DNA from: Syntrophobacteraceae bacterium
Lineage (GTDB): Bacteria > Desulfobacterota > Syntrophobacteria > Syntrophobacterales > Syntrophobacteraceae
DNA length: 50,625 bases
Assembly: GCA_013314815.1 (NCBI GenBank)
Contig: JABUEY010000010.1
Span: 1 to 50,625, forward strand
Direction of reading: 5' to 3'
Position numbers and translations under genes: made by a program. The notes below the pieces were generated by a model. That model did not search any database. It saw only the letters and a program-made list of their open reading frames with translations, and was not told the origin of the DNA. Below are positions 27,522 to 35,756 of the stretch, piece after piece (position 1 is the stretch's first letter; each line of letters starts with the position of its first letter).

Positions 27522-28781
27522 ATGATCCCGGCAGTGAACCGTTCTTCCTGGAGGTGGCGTTTCGAAGCATCGGGTTCGGGCATTCGGAACAGCCTGTGGT
27601 GTATCGTCGTCCCGGTGGTACTGGTCCTTATCGTGCTCGGCCATGGATGCGCGTCCCGGGACGGCGGCATCAAATCGAAGGACTACGCCGCCCTGGCGGA
27701 GAAGCAGCGCGCCGCCGCGATTCCCGACGAAATCACCCGGGGAGGCAGGCTCCCGGACCTCACCGATGCCGATTATGAGAGGCTTGGAGACAATCTTCTG
27801 CTGAGCGGCGACCCGGTGAAGGCTTTCCTGCAGTACGACCGGGTGCTGCGCAGTCAACCGGCCAATGTGCAGGTGCGATGCAAACGGGGCAGGGTGTTCC
27901 TGGCCCGGGGCATGGTTGACGACGCCTTGAAAGATTTCGAGGAGGCGGCGAAAAAGGATCCGAAATATGCTCCGGCCTACGAGGGCATGGGGCAGGCCCT
28001 GTTCAAGAAAAAGCGGTACGACGAGGCGGAACGGGCCTTCCGGCAGGCGCTGCAGCTGAACGACAGGCTGTGGCTGGCCCGCAGCTACCTGGGCGTGGTC
28101 TACAACTACAGGGGAAAGCCGGAGCTCGCGGTGCCCGAGCACCAGGCCGCCATCATCATCCGGCCCGAAGACGGAACGCTTTACAACAACCTGGGGATTT
28201 CGTACTCCCTCATGGGTAACGACGAAGCCGCCGCTGCCGCCTTCCAGGACGCACTGGTAAGAAGCCCGTCGGACGAGCGGATCAGCAACAACCTGGGCCT
28301 GACTCTCTGCCGGCTGGGCAGATACGTGGAGGCCCTCGAGGCGTTCCGGAGGTCGGGCGACGAGGCCCGGGCCTACAACAACCTGGGTGCCGCCCTGATG
28401 CAGCTCGGGGAGTATGATCGGGCCGTAAGGGCCTTCGAGATCGCCGTCAGCCGCAGGTCGGGCTACTACGCCCAGGCGGCCGAGAATCTGAAGCAGGCCA
28501 GGGCGGCCGTCGAAGCCAAGGGAGGAACCGTTGCATCCCCGCCGTCCGGATCCGGTATTACTATAAGCCCCGTGATGGTCGAGAGCCCTGTGCTGTCTCC
28601 TCCTGAACCGGTTCTCACGGTCCCCCAGAAGCCGGCGGTCCGGCGCGCCCCGAAAGCTCAACGCCCCGCTTCCCTCAGCCCCCCTCCCGAGTTCAAGGGA
28701 CTCAGGCAGGAAAACGCGGATTTCATCGAAGAGAAAGTGATCCCTGTTGCTCCGGGTGATGGAGGCGGGAGGGCGGATTGA
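27522..28781 (+). CDS. tadD: TadD-like TPR lipoprotein
   Basis: A 419-residue tetratricopeptide-repeat protein with a lipoprotein signal: the hydrophobic segment VVPVVLVLIVLG leads to a lipobox HGC with Cys at residue 43. Five or more TPR units follow, for example RLGDNLLLSGDPVKAFLQYD, AYEGMGQALFKKKRYDEAE and YNNLGISYSLMGNDEAAAA. A proline-rich C-terminal tail of about 90 residues ends the protein. TadD family members assist secretin or pilus assembly at the outer membrane. The ATG at 27522, preceded by GAGGAAAG, is preferred over a TTG seven codons upstream. It is the last gene of the tad locus. Confidence 0.88.
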   Translation: MIPAVNRSSWRWRFEASGSGIRNSLWCIVVPVVLVLIVLGHGCASRDGGIKSKDYAALAEKQRAAAIPDEITRGGRLPDLTDADYERLGDNLLLSGDPVKAFLQYDRVLRSQPANVQVRCKRGRVFLARGMVDDALKDFEEAAKKDPKYAPAYEGMGQALFKKKRYDEAERAFRQALQLNDRLWLARSYLGVVYNYRGKPELAVPEHQAAIIIRPEDGTLYNNLGISYSLMGNDEAAAAAFQDALVRSPSDERISNNLGLTLCRLGRYVEALEAFRRSGDEARAYNNLGAALMQLGEYDRAVRAFEIAVSRRSGYYAQAAENLKQARAAVEAKGGTVASPPSGSGITISPVMVESPVLSPPEPVLTVPQKPAVRRAPKAQRPASLSPPPEFKGLRQENADFIEEKVIPVAPGDGGGRAD

Positions 28782-29046
28782 AAGGCAGCGGCCGCCGCAT
28801 GACGAACACCCGGGAAAAGAAGCGGTGCGATATGCCGGAACGGGTTACTGCACGGCCTGCTTATCGAGCGTGTGTCGTAACGATTGAACAGGTTGCCTGC
28901 GCGGGTTTTCTGTGGGGATGTCGCCCGGCATCGCATTCACGGGCTTAGTTACAGGTTGATGTTCGATGAGTCGTCGATTCAGGTCATGACGGCATAGACT
29001 CAAGACTTAAAAGGTTAGATGCCTTCCCTATGTTTACATCCTTCTA

Positions 29047-29823
29047 TCAGAAAACATGCAATGAACAGTTTCTTATAACTTTCCGTAGCCTTCTGGTGTG
29101 TAGTGCCAGATAGGATTGGCAAGTGCAACCATACCAAATTAGCCAGGCAATCATGAATCCAAGTAAGACATCAACGACATAGTGTTCACCTAGATATACA
29201 AGAGAAAATGACATTGATAAATTATATGATAATATCAATAAATAGCTGATAAATGTTCTCCTAAAAACTGCAAAACTAAAAATAGCAATTACAGATTGAT
29301 GTAATGATGGCATTGCTGCATGAAGGTTCTTATCTAGTTGTGTAATATATTCTCCTTTGTATCGAATTACTCCTGTAAGTGACATCCATGGTGGTGTTGT
29401 TGGGATAATGTAGTTAATTGCCAGTCCTATCATTATTGTTAATGATAATGCAACTAGATATTTCTTGTAATTAAGATTGAGAAAATATACTATTGTTAAT
29501 CCTAATAGTAATACAAATCCATATGAATAATATATAAATCTGCAGAGTACTGCTAATGTATCTGAGCGTATATTATTTTGCAGCCATTGTGAGGGTACTG
29601 AACCAAACAAAAGGCTGTCGAGATAGATGGGGTAGTCGATGTACAGACGGTCGGTGAAAAGAGGGATTTGAGCTCTAATATGCTGAAACACCGCAATAAA
29701 TACTAGAGAGAAGCCAATGAGAATCAAGATCTTCACGATCAATACAGAAATCTGGAGTGTGGCTTCCCTAAGGCCTTCGATGGAAACGGACTCGCGAATC
29801 ATGGTGTAAGGGCGAGGTCTCAT
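29047..29823 (-). CDS. PAP2_3-like membrane protein (phosphatase / phosphotransferase family)
   Basis: A 258-residue membrane protein with about six helices. Two PAP2 motifs are present: PSLHQS at 172-177 (motif 2) and S207-LVYLGEH-YVVD (motif 3), giving the catalytic His/Asp pair. The classical motif 1 is replaced by NYIIPTTPPW at 137-146, as in the PAP2_3 / inositolphosphotransferase-like subgroup. Members act on lipid-linked phosphates at the membrane; the substrate here is unknown. GGAG lies five bases before the ATG. The gene beyond its first 200 bases is strikingly AT-rich compared with every neighbour, with many AT-ending codons, suggesting recent acquisition. It follows the DUF362 gene on the same strand after 70 bases. 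Confidence 0.85.
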   Translation of the reverse strand: MRPRPYTMIRESVSIEGLREATLQISVLIVKILILIGFSLVFIAVFQHIRAQIPLFTDRLYIDYPIYLDSLLFGSVPSQWLQNNIRSDTLAVLCRFIYYSYGFVLLLGLTIVYFLNLNYKKYLVALSLTIMIGLAINYIIPTTPPWMSLTGVIRYKGEYITQLDKNLHAAMPSLHQSVIAIFSFAVFRRTFISYLLILSYNLSMSFSLVYLGEHYVVDVLLGFMIAWLIWYGCTCQSYLALHTRRLRKVIRNCSLHVF

Positions 29824-29893
29824 TTGTACTCCATGGTTTCTGAAAAATACCAGGCCGAATCGAAAGAAATGACCATCGATCGGCAGTCCCACC

Positions 29894-30901
29894 TCATCCC
29901 TCCCCAATCCCCCGCTGCGCCGGGACAAAGTCCAGCAGGGCATAATTTGTGCGCAATGTGTCGATGTTTTCTCCGCGCTGGTGGATTCGGTTCCTGTCGA
30001 TGGGGCCGAGCCAGTCGGCGGCGGTGTGCAGATACTTGATCCGGTGCGGATTGACGCCCATGAGCCGGGCGCTGGTGGCGTCGACAGCCGGGAGGTTGCG
30101 CCCCATGACGAGGACTCCCGACGGAACGGGGTCCCCCATGATGGGACCGTCGCCTTCCATCCCCACGATCCCGTCCACGATGGCAAAATGAGGTCGAAGC
30201 GTGGCGTTGATATCGAGGATGCTCTTCTCGATTCCCGCGTGGTGCAGCACGTTCTTCGGCCACCCGTAGTAGATGCCGGGCATGACTCCGAAAAGGTTTT
30301 TCATGGAGAGGGTCACTCCCGCCCAGTGGTGGGTTTTCATCTTCGCCAGGGACACGATCCAGTCCACCTGGCGCAGGCATACGGGGAAGGTGAGTGTCCC
30401 GAGGCGGCTGTAGCGGCCGGCGTTGACCACCGAATAACCCTGCTGCTGGTTGAGGTCGACGAAGGGGATGCGGTCTTCGAGGAGCACATCTCTCAGGCCG
30501 GACTGTTCGAGCACGAGCAGGGTGTCGGTGTAGTGGCCCGCGCCTTCGGCTGCGATGACGCTGGAAGCTCCCATGTGAAGGAAAGCCTCCACCGCGCCCC
30601 GGACGACCAGCGGGTGGGTGTTGATGTGTCCCCTGCCGGCGTGGGGTTCCACCAGGTTGGGTTTGAGCAGGATGCGTTTGCCGGCGATTTCCTCGCGGGA
30701 AACGCCCAGTTCACGCAGGCCGGAAAGCATGACGGATGCCAGGTCGGCGTCGTAGTTCGAAACGGCGGCGACGAATGTGTCCGCCTCGAGCTGGGGTCTC
30801 CGCCACCGGTTCCATGTCAGGATTCCAGCGCCCAGGGCCGTACCAGCCGTCGCCGTGGCAAGGAGGAATTCTCTTCGGGTCAGCCGTCTTTTCATGGACA
30901 T
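29894..30901 (-). CDS. Tat-exported DUF362 protein
   Basis: A 335-residue protein with a twin-arginine signal (LTRREFLLATATAGTALGAG). It is followed by a DUF362 domain with RILLKPNLVEPHAGRGHINT, SLAKMKTHHWAGVTLSMKNL and GIVGMEGDGPIMGD. The family has no firmly established function, although some members carry iron-sulfur domains; no Cys cluster is seen here. The Tat signal implies folding before export, perhaps with a cofactor. Two ATGs (30901 and 30895) are possible starts; a longer frame would overlap the upstream gene. It lies 28 bases after the cyclase-like gene, and the three genes 29047-31814 look like one transcription unit. Confidence 0.85.
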   Translation of the reverse strand: MSMKRRLTRREFLLATATAGTALGAGILTWNRWRRPQLEADTFVAAVSNYDADLASVMLSGLRELGVSREEIAGKRILLKPNLVEPHAGRGHINTHPLVVRGAVEAFLHMGASSVIAAEGAGHYTDTLLVLEQSGLRDVLLEDRIPFVDLNQQQGYSVVNAGRYSRLGTLTFPVCLRQVDWIVSLAKMKTHHWAGVTLSMKNLFGVMPGIYYGWPKNVLHHAGIEKSILDINATLRPHFAIVDGIVGMEGDGPIMGDPVPSGVLVMGRNLPAVDATSARLMGVNPHRIKYLHTAADWLGPIDRNRIHQRGENIDTLRTNYALLDFVPAQRGIGEG

Positions 30902-30929
30902 CTTCACATCGCGGATTATCGGGCGGTTT

Positions 30930-31814
30930 TCAGCCGGCGGCCCTTCCGGACAGTATGCCGTCCATCCCGCCATCGGCAAACCATGCGGCGGTCATCAGGC
31001 CGACCGTTGCCGTATCGTATTCACCGAAAAAGCGCCTTTGTTCCCAGCTTTCACTCAGCATGGCGCGGGCGTCGGCCGGCCGCTCGCCCCAGGCTCCAAG
31101 CCCGAGCAGTCCCCAGGACAGGGAGAGAGGCGTGCGCACATCCCGCACCCGGGATTTCATGCAGGCGAGGCCAGACTCCACGTCTTCTCTCGATACCAGG
31201 CCGGAGAGCGCATCGAGGGCCATTCCGGTGGTGTCCGGCATGGCGTACAGGTCCCGGCCGAAAATCTTCGTGTTGCCGTAATTCCAGCCTCCTGAAGGAA
31301 GCCGGCGGTCGAGCAGCATGGCTACGGCTTGGACGGCCCGTTCGTGACCGCCCAGCCCCGATGCCTTGAGGGCAAGCAGGGTGAGAGACGTGGGCACGAC
31401 CCACGAATGGGTTCCTTCGATGTACGACCAGCCCTTGAGTGATGGATCGTGGCCCACGACGTTGTCCCGCCCTCGTGCCCAGTGCCGCCCGCTTGAATTC
31501 AGAAGAAAATCCAGCGCCCGTGACCGGGAATCGTCGAATCGGGGAATTCCCTGCCATGCCATGACGGCAAGAGGCGTGGGCCACCAGGCTTCGGGATTCT
31601 GCGGAGAAACGCAGACACGTCCATCGGGCTGCTGGTTCCCGGCAAGGCGCGTGCACGCAGGACCGACAAGGACCGGGTTCGACCCCGATGCACGCAGGGC
31701 GGCCACGGCCCAAGCCGTTGCGTCGGGGCGATCGTCCTCCCCCGGGCGGTTTGCAAAGCCACCGGAGTCGAGGACTCTCGACATCAATACGCTTAGGAAA
31801 GGGCACGAAGACAT
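30930..31814 (-). CDS. Squalene-cyclase/prenyltransferase-like alpha-toroid repeat protein
   Basis: A 294-residue protein built of repeats like those of prenyltransferases and terpene cyclases: ATAWAVAALRASG, WPTPLAVMAWQGI, WVVPTSLTLLALKASG, GMALDALSGL and LSWGLLGLGAWGE. QW-like elements such as LPSGGWNYG are visible. The aspartate-rich DxDD motif of true squalene-hopene cyclases is not evident, and the protein is less than half their length, so enzyme activity is doubtful. A related prenyltransferase-like binding or scaffold role is possible. No signal peptide is clear. The start is uncertain because no ribosome binding site is evident. It is the first gene of the trio with DUF362 and PAP2_3. 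Confidence 0.75.
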   Translation of the reverse strand: MSSCPFLSVLMSRVLDSGGFANRPGEDDRPDATAWAVAALRASGSNPVLVGPACTRLAGNQQPDGRVCVSPQNPEAWWPTPLAVMAWQGIPRFDDSRSRALDFLLNSSGRHWARGRDNVVGHDPSLKGWSYIEGTHSWVVPTSLTLLALKASGLGGHERAVQAVAMLLDRRLPSGGWNYGNTKIFGRDLYAMPDTTGMALDALSGLVSREDVESGLACMKSRVRDVRTPLSLSWGLLGLGAWGERPADARAMLSESWEQRRFFGEYDTATVGLMTAAWFADGGMDGILSGRAAG

Positions 31815-32436
31815 ACGTATTGCCGGATCGTCAAAGGCCGGAGAAGGCTCCAGTTGACAGGAAAGCCCGGGCGCCGGGAATAGCCTGGATACAGGCGCAA
31901 ATGCAAGTTCGCACTCGACCAGGCAAAGGTTCCTTCACGCCAGGCCGGAAATCCCGAGAAAAGGTGATGAAGTCGTTACAGCCTTGTCACCAAAATACTC
32001 AATATCTACCAGAACATGCATCTTTTACGCAACGAAATTTCAATGCCGGGTGTCGAACTGGTTGTCAATTGTGTGGAGACGACCGCCGTACCGCGGTCCT
32101 GAAGATGGAGGTTCTTCCGTAAAACGCGTACCCGCACAGTTGTCGCACAAAGGTGGAATGCGCCCGCAACAATGTCCCTCCCGCGACAATGTCCCTCCTG
32201 CAACGACGTCCTTCCTACAACAATTGCGTGAAAGGCACCGGATGTACTCATTTGCCGGACGAAGCAAAATGCAAGAATAGGCCGAATAACTCCGATACAA
32301 ATCATGATTATGGTCGATGAAATCCCTTGATACGGAATGTGGATCCATTGTATGTATACTCTGCGGGATAAGGCCTTCCTTCTATAAGCATCGTTTTTAT
32401 ACGACAAAATGGGATTCCAATCAGGGAGCCATACAT
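31815..32436. other. Intergenic region between the cyclase-like gene and the second tadG-like gene
   Basis: About 620 bases separate divergent genes. A partial copy of the dispersed repeat occupies 32108-32228. The last 150 bases before the tadG-like gene are AT-rich and contain TTGATA and TATACT elements, but their spacing (22 bases) is too long for a standard promoter. No gene is seen. Confidence 0.5.
32108..32228 (+). repeat. Dispersed intergenic repeat, copy E (head and middle only)
   Basis: The head reads GGTTCTTCCGTAAAACGCGT, then ACCCGCACAGTTGTCGCACA and AAGGTGGAATG. It is followed by three degenerate CAACAATGTCCCTCC-type units. The palindromic tail and distal arm of the full copies are missing, so this copy is truncated. 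Confidence 0.7.
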
Positions 32437-33462
32437 ATGGCGCACGGACCAATGGGCTTGAAGAGGCTTATATCTCCCGGAAGTAACGAATCCGGTGCGG
32501 TAGTTATCGTCCTGGCGCTTATGCTTACCATGATGCTGGGTTTTGCCGGGCTTGCCATAGATACGGGCAATCTCATGCTTGTGAGAAACGAGCTGCAGAA
32601 CGCAGCAGATGCGGCGGCGCTGGCTGGAACGGCAGGTTTTTTCCCCGAAGGTCATACGTCGAAAATTCCCGACTGGTCGTCGGCTGAAGCTGCTGCCCTG
32701 GCGGGAGTACAACTCAACAAGGCCGGCGGTGTGACTCTGTCCGATGCGGATATCGAGACAGGGTACTGGAATCTTTCTCAGAGTGAGGCGGGTCTGCAGG
32801 GTCAGGGCATCACACCCGGAAGCGAGGATGTGCCGGCGCTGAAGGTGAGGATCAGCCGATCCGCAGGCAGTAACGGAGGCCCCGTATCCACCTTTTTCGG
32901 TGCTTTCCTGGGGAAAGGTTCGTTGGATGTGAGTGCCGAGGCGACGGCGGTGCTTGTTTCTCCAGGTTCCGTGGAAGCGGGGATGCTTTTCCCGGTGGCC
33001 GTCAGCAAGGCCCAGGCGGACCAGTACTGGGGAATCCCCGGGGTTTCTTTCAGGATTTGTTCCGTATACGATCCGAAACACTGTGAGGAAGAGGCGGCTG
33101 GCCAGTGGACGTCGTTCCAGGTCGACGCGAACAATGTCCCCACCATCAGGGATCTCATCGCCAACGGCAACCCGACGCCTGTGGCGGTCGGCGACCAGAT
33201 CTGGATCCAGCCGGGAACGGAAGCGTCACTTTATGACCATGTCACTCCAGGCCGGGACGTCCTGATGGCGGTGGTCGAGTATATCGACACCCACGCTTAT
33301 GTGCCCGTGGTGGGATTCGTTCCGCTCCGTATCGAATCGGTCAACAAGACCGGGAAATGCAAGTACATCCAGGCACATTTCATCAATGACTTCCCCCTGG
33401 TCGACGGCAACCCCGCCGGCCCGAAGTACGGGGCCTGGATTCCTCCCAGGCTGGTCAGGTAG
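32437..33462 (+). CDS. Second TadG-like protein with N-terminal Tad domain
   Basis: A 341-residue protein with a short cytoplasmic N-terminus and the Tad-domain signature ESGAVVIVLALMLTMMLGFA, then GLAIDTGNLMLVRNELQNAA. The long periplasmic region is unlike the TadG at 21-22 kb beyond the first 140 residues. It contains three cysteines (two in the segment RICSVYDPKHCEE). AGGGAG lies eight bases before the ATG, which excludes a longer in-frame start. It stands alone, 3.6 kb past the tad locus and separated from it by the minus-strand trio. It could be a variable surface or tip component processed through the same machinery; this is inference. Confidence 0.85.
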   Translation: MAHGPMGLKRLISPGSNESGAVVIVLALMLTMMLGFAGLAIDTGNLMLVRNELQNAADAAALAGTAGFFPEGHTSKIPDWSSAEAAALAGVQLNKAGGVTLSDADIETGYWNLSQSEAGLQGQGITPGSEDVPALKVRISRSAGSNGGPVSTFFGAFLGKGSLDVSAEATAVLVSPGSVEAGMLFPVAVSKAQADQYWGIPGVSFRICSVYDPKHCEEEAAGQWTSFQVDANNVPTIRDLIANGNPTPVAVGDQIWIQPGTEASLYDHVTPGRDVLMAVVEYIDTHAYVPVVGFVPLRIESVNKTGKCKYIQAHFINDFPLVDGNPAGPKYGAWIPPRLVR

Positions 33463-33472
33463 ATTCCCCTCC

Positions 33473-34531
33473 CTACTGCCCCTTCTTATCGCGGAATTCC
33501 GCCAGGAGGTCCTTGACCTTCTTCACGGGTTCGGGCGGCAGGAACTTGGGGCCGAGGTCCGACATGGCCTTGTCGCTCAAATCCTTGAATCCGGAGATCT
33601 GGGCGGCGTCCGGCGTGACTTTCTGGACTCCACGTTTGAGAATCAGTCCGAGGGCTTCGGCGTTGTCCCTGCGTGTTTTTTCCACGAGTCTTTTCAGGTG
33701 CCTGTCGCACACGGTTTTCATGATTTCCTGGAGCGGGGCGGGGATCTTCCTGAAGGCTTTCGCGTCCATGACGAGGGCTCCCCCGATGTAGGCGAGAGGC
33801 AGGTCCGTCATGTACTTCACCTGGGTGTTCCACTGGGTGACCAGCGCGTAGTAGGGGGAATTGTAGACGACGTCGAGCAGGTTGGTCTGGAGAGCCATGA
33901 GGACGTCGGGGGCGTTGATGGCCACCGTCGACACTCCCGCCCGGTCGATGAGGGCCTGGGAGAGGGGAGCGTTGGCCTTGGCCCACACGCGCCTGCCCTT
34001 GAGGTCGTCGATGGAGGCGACCGGACTCGTGGACAGAAAGTAGATGAAGCCCAGTTCGGGCCAGCCGAGCACTTCAAGGCCGCGGTCGGCAAAACCCTTT
34101 CTCAGTTCGGCGTCCATTTTGCCCATGACGTAGTCCACTTCCCGGGTGTTGTCGAAAAGGAACGGGATGAGCAAAGCCCGGGTGTCCGGATTGATGTCCG
34201 TGAGGGCGGGCACGCTGAACGCCGCAGCGTGGATCATCCCCACTCGAAGCTTCCTCAGGACGTCTTCTTCGTCCCCGAGTACAAACCCGGCAAACATCTT
34301 GAACCCTACCCTGCCTCCCGTTTCCTTGAGCAGATCGGCGTTCATCTCGTTGAAGATCTGCATGAGAGAACTGTTCTCGGGGGCCAGGGTGGCCAGCTTG
34401 ATTTCGTGTTCTGGAGGAGCGGCGTGCACCGCCGTCGCCATCGCCGAGACCAGGGCGAAGATGGCGACGAAAACGAAATAGATCGAGGTTGAACAGGGCC
34501 GCGGGTGGGGAAAGCTAGGGTGTGTTCTCAA
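33473..34531 (-). CDS. TRAP transporter periplasmic substrate-binding protein (DctP/TatP-like)
   Basis: A 352-residue DctP-family solute-binding protein with an N-terminal signal segment (about residues 17-37, cleavage near VHA). The family pattern is seen in EIKLATLAPENSS, GRVGFKMFAGFVLGDEEDVL, and the segment DLKGRRVWAKANAPLSQALI with the usual Arg in the ligand pocket region. It overlaps the upstream T-component gene by 17 bases, indicating coupling. The two TRAP membrane subunit genes are not next to it; the only ones in the window are at 8-9.8 kb on the same strand. It converges on the tadG-like gene with only 10 bases between stop codons. Confidence 0.92.
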   Translation of the reverse strand: MRTHPSFPHPRPCSTSIYFVFVAIFALVSAMATAVHAAPPEHEIKLATLAPENSSLMQIFNEMNADLLKETGGRVGFKMFAGFVLGDEEDVLRKLRVGMIHAAAFSVPALTDINPDTRALLIPFLFDNTREVDYVMGKMDAELRKGFADRGLEVLGWPELGFIYFLSTSPVASIDDLKGRRVWAKANAPLSQALIDRAGVSTVAINAPDVLMALQTNLLDVVYNSPYYALVTQWNTQVKYMTDLPLAYIGGALVMDAKAFRKIPAPLQEIMKTVCDRHLKRLVEKTRRDNAEALGLILKRGVQKVTPDAAQISGFKDLSDKAMSDLGPKFLPPEPVKKVKDLLAEFRDKKGQ

Positions 34532-35417
34532 AATAGACCTCCATGTTGTCGAGAAGCCGCCGGGCCTTTTCCCTGGCGATGGTGTTGGCCAGGGTGAGTT
34601 CCGGCACCTGGTCCGCCGGAGTGTTCAGGACTTCCTCGAGGGTGGCTCTGAAAAGGTCGCGATCCCCGACGGCTCGAAGATAATACTGCGCATAGTAAAC
34701 CCTCGATATGAGAAGTCTGCCTCCTCCGAGGGAGAAGGCGCGTTCGAAATGCTGTTTTGCCCTGGCCGGATCTCCCCCCATGACGGCCGGCTTGGCGGCG
34801 AGAAACACGGCCATCAGCAGGTGGGGGCTTCCGTGGTAGAAGGAGTCGTCGAGTTCGAGAATCCGGCGCATGAGGGCTTCAAGGGCGGGCAGATCGCCCA
34901 TGGCGTTTACGTCTCCCGGCTTGCACGCCACCCAGCTCGCCCATGCGCTCGCGGTCCAGAAGAGTTCAGGCACATCCTTCCTGCGGTATCGGCTGAGAAA
35001 AGTCTTGAAGTCGTCCAGGTTTCCGGATGCAGCCGCGGAAAAATCCGCCCTGGAGGAGAGTGCCCGGAATCCGTATTCCTTGGCCTGGCGATAAAGGGGT
35101 TCGGCTTTGCCGGGTTCGTCGTCGGGGATGAACGAGGATGCGTAGGATGAATAGGCCTGGCATCCCGCGATGAGCAGATCCTTGTTGTTCGGGTAGGCTT
35201 CGATGAGGCCGTCGACGAGCATGATATAGGCGGGGGTTCCTTCTTTTACCACGAGGAGGTTCGACTGCCTGGATGCGGCCGCCGCCACGTCCTGAACGGT
35301 GAGAGCCACCGCCGCCGTTCGGACCGGCTTCACAGGCATGCATCCGCCCGCCGCGAGAATGACACTCGCGGCAAGCGGGAAAAAAGCCAGGTTGCGCAAT
35401 GCGATTCGTTTCGACAC
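34515..35417 (-). CDS. TRAP transporter T-component lipoprotein (TatT-like)
   Basis: A 300-residue lipoprotein: the signal ends in a lipobox LAAGGC with Cys at residue 26. The remainder is helical with TPR-like character (IEAYPNNKDLLIAGCQAYSS, FERAFSLGGGRLLIS). This fits the TRAP transporter T-component family exemplified by Tp0956 of Treponema pallidum, which binds the P component and may handle hydrophobic ligands. The GTG start at 35417 lacks a strong ribosome binding site. It directly precedes and overlaps the P gene, as expected for TatT-TatP systems. Confidence 0.85.
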   Translation of the reverse strand: MSKRIALRNLAFFPLAASVILAAGGCMPVKPVRTAAVALTVQDVAAAASRQSNLLVVKEGTPAYIMLVDGLIEAYPNNKDLLIAGCQAYSSYASSFIPDDEPGKAEPLYRQAKEYGFRALSSRADFSAAASGNLDDFKTFLSRYRRKDVPELFWTASAWASWVACKPGDVNAMGDLPALEALMRRILELDDSFYHGSPHLLMAVFLAAKPAVMGGDPARAKQHFERAFSLGGGRLLISRVYYAQYYLRAVGDRDLFRATLEEVLNTPADQVPELTLANTIAREKARRLLDNMEVYFENTP

Positions 35418-35756
35418 CGGTGTATCGTCCGATCACTCGAGGTTGGATATCTCAAAAATTTCGGCGGATTTCGTGTCTCTTTCCTTGCGTATGTTTATTT
35501 GCTCCCCACTTGTTTGTCAAGCCAACAACAGACAACTATCCCTCACCGGTCAGTCATATTGATTTCCGGTCCGAGGGTGAAATGATGTATATTTTTATGC
35601 AGGTGAATGCAGACCTGGTAGAACAGGGGAAACGGGCAGTCTCCCACCCGGCTGCCGGTGGCCGCCACGGCGACGGCCGACGGGGAGGGCGCGCATGCGG
35701 CCCATGGTCGGCCCGGGGGAGTGCTCTCGAATTCTTGCCCACACAGGAGCCAGCAC
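35418..35756. other. Intergenic region between tatT-like and PLP-enzyme genes, with GC-rich leader
   Basis: The first 170 bases are AT-rich and should hold the divergent promoters. From about 35590 to 35756 the sequence is very GC-rich and would form stable stems in the transcript of the PLP-enzyme gene, for example GGCAG pairing with CTGCC near 35635-35656. I cannot match it to a known riboswitch class. Confidence 0.4.

Noticed and set aside
27045-28661. Minus-strand frame of 538 codons opposite tadC and tadD
   Set aside because: Same shadow effect; tadC and tadD are well supported by family motifs.
35590-35756. A definite cobalamin riboswitch upstream of the PLP-enzyme gene
   Set aside because: Only partial likeness to the core and no B12 box at the expected place; kept only as a weak finding.
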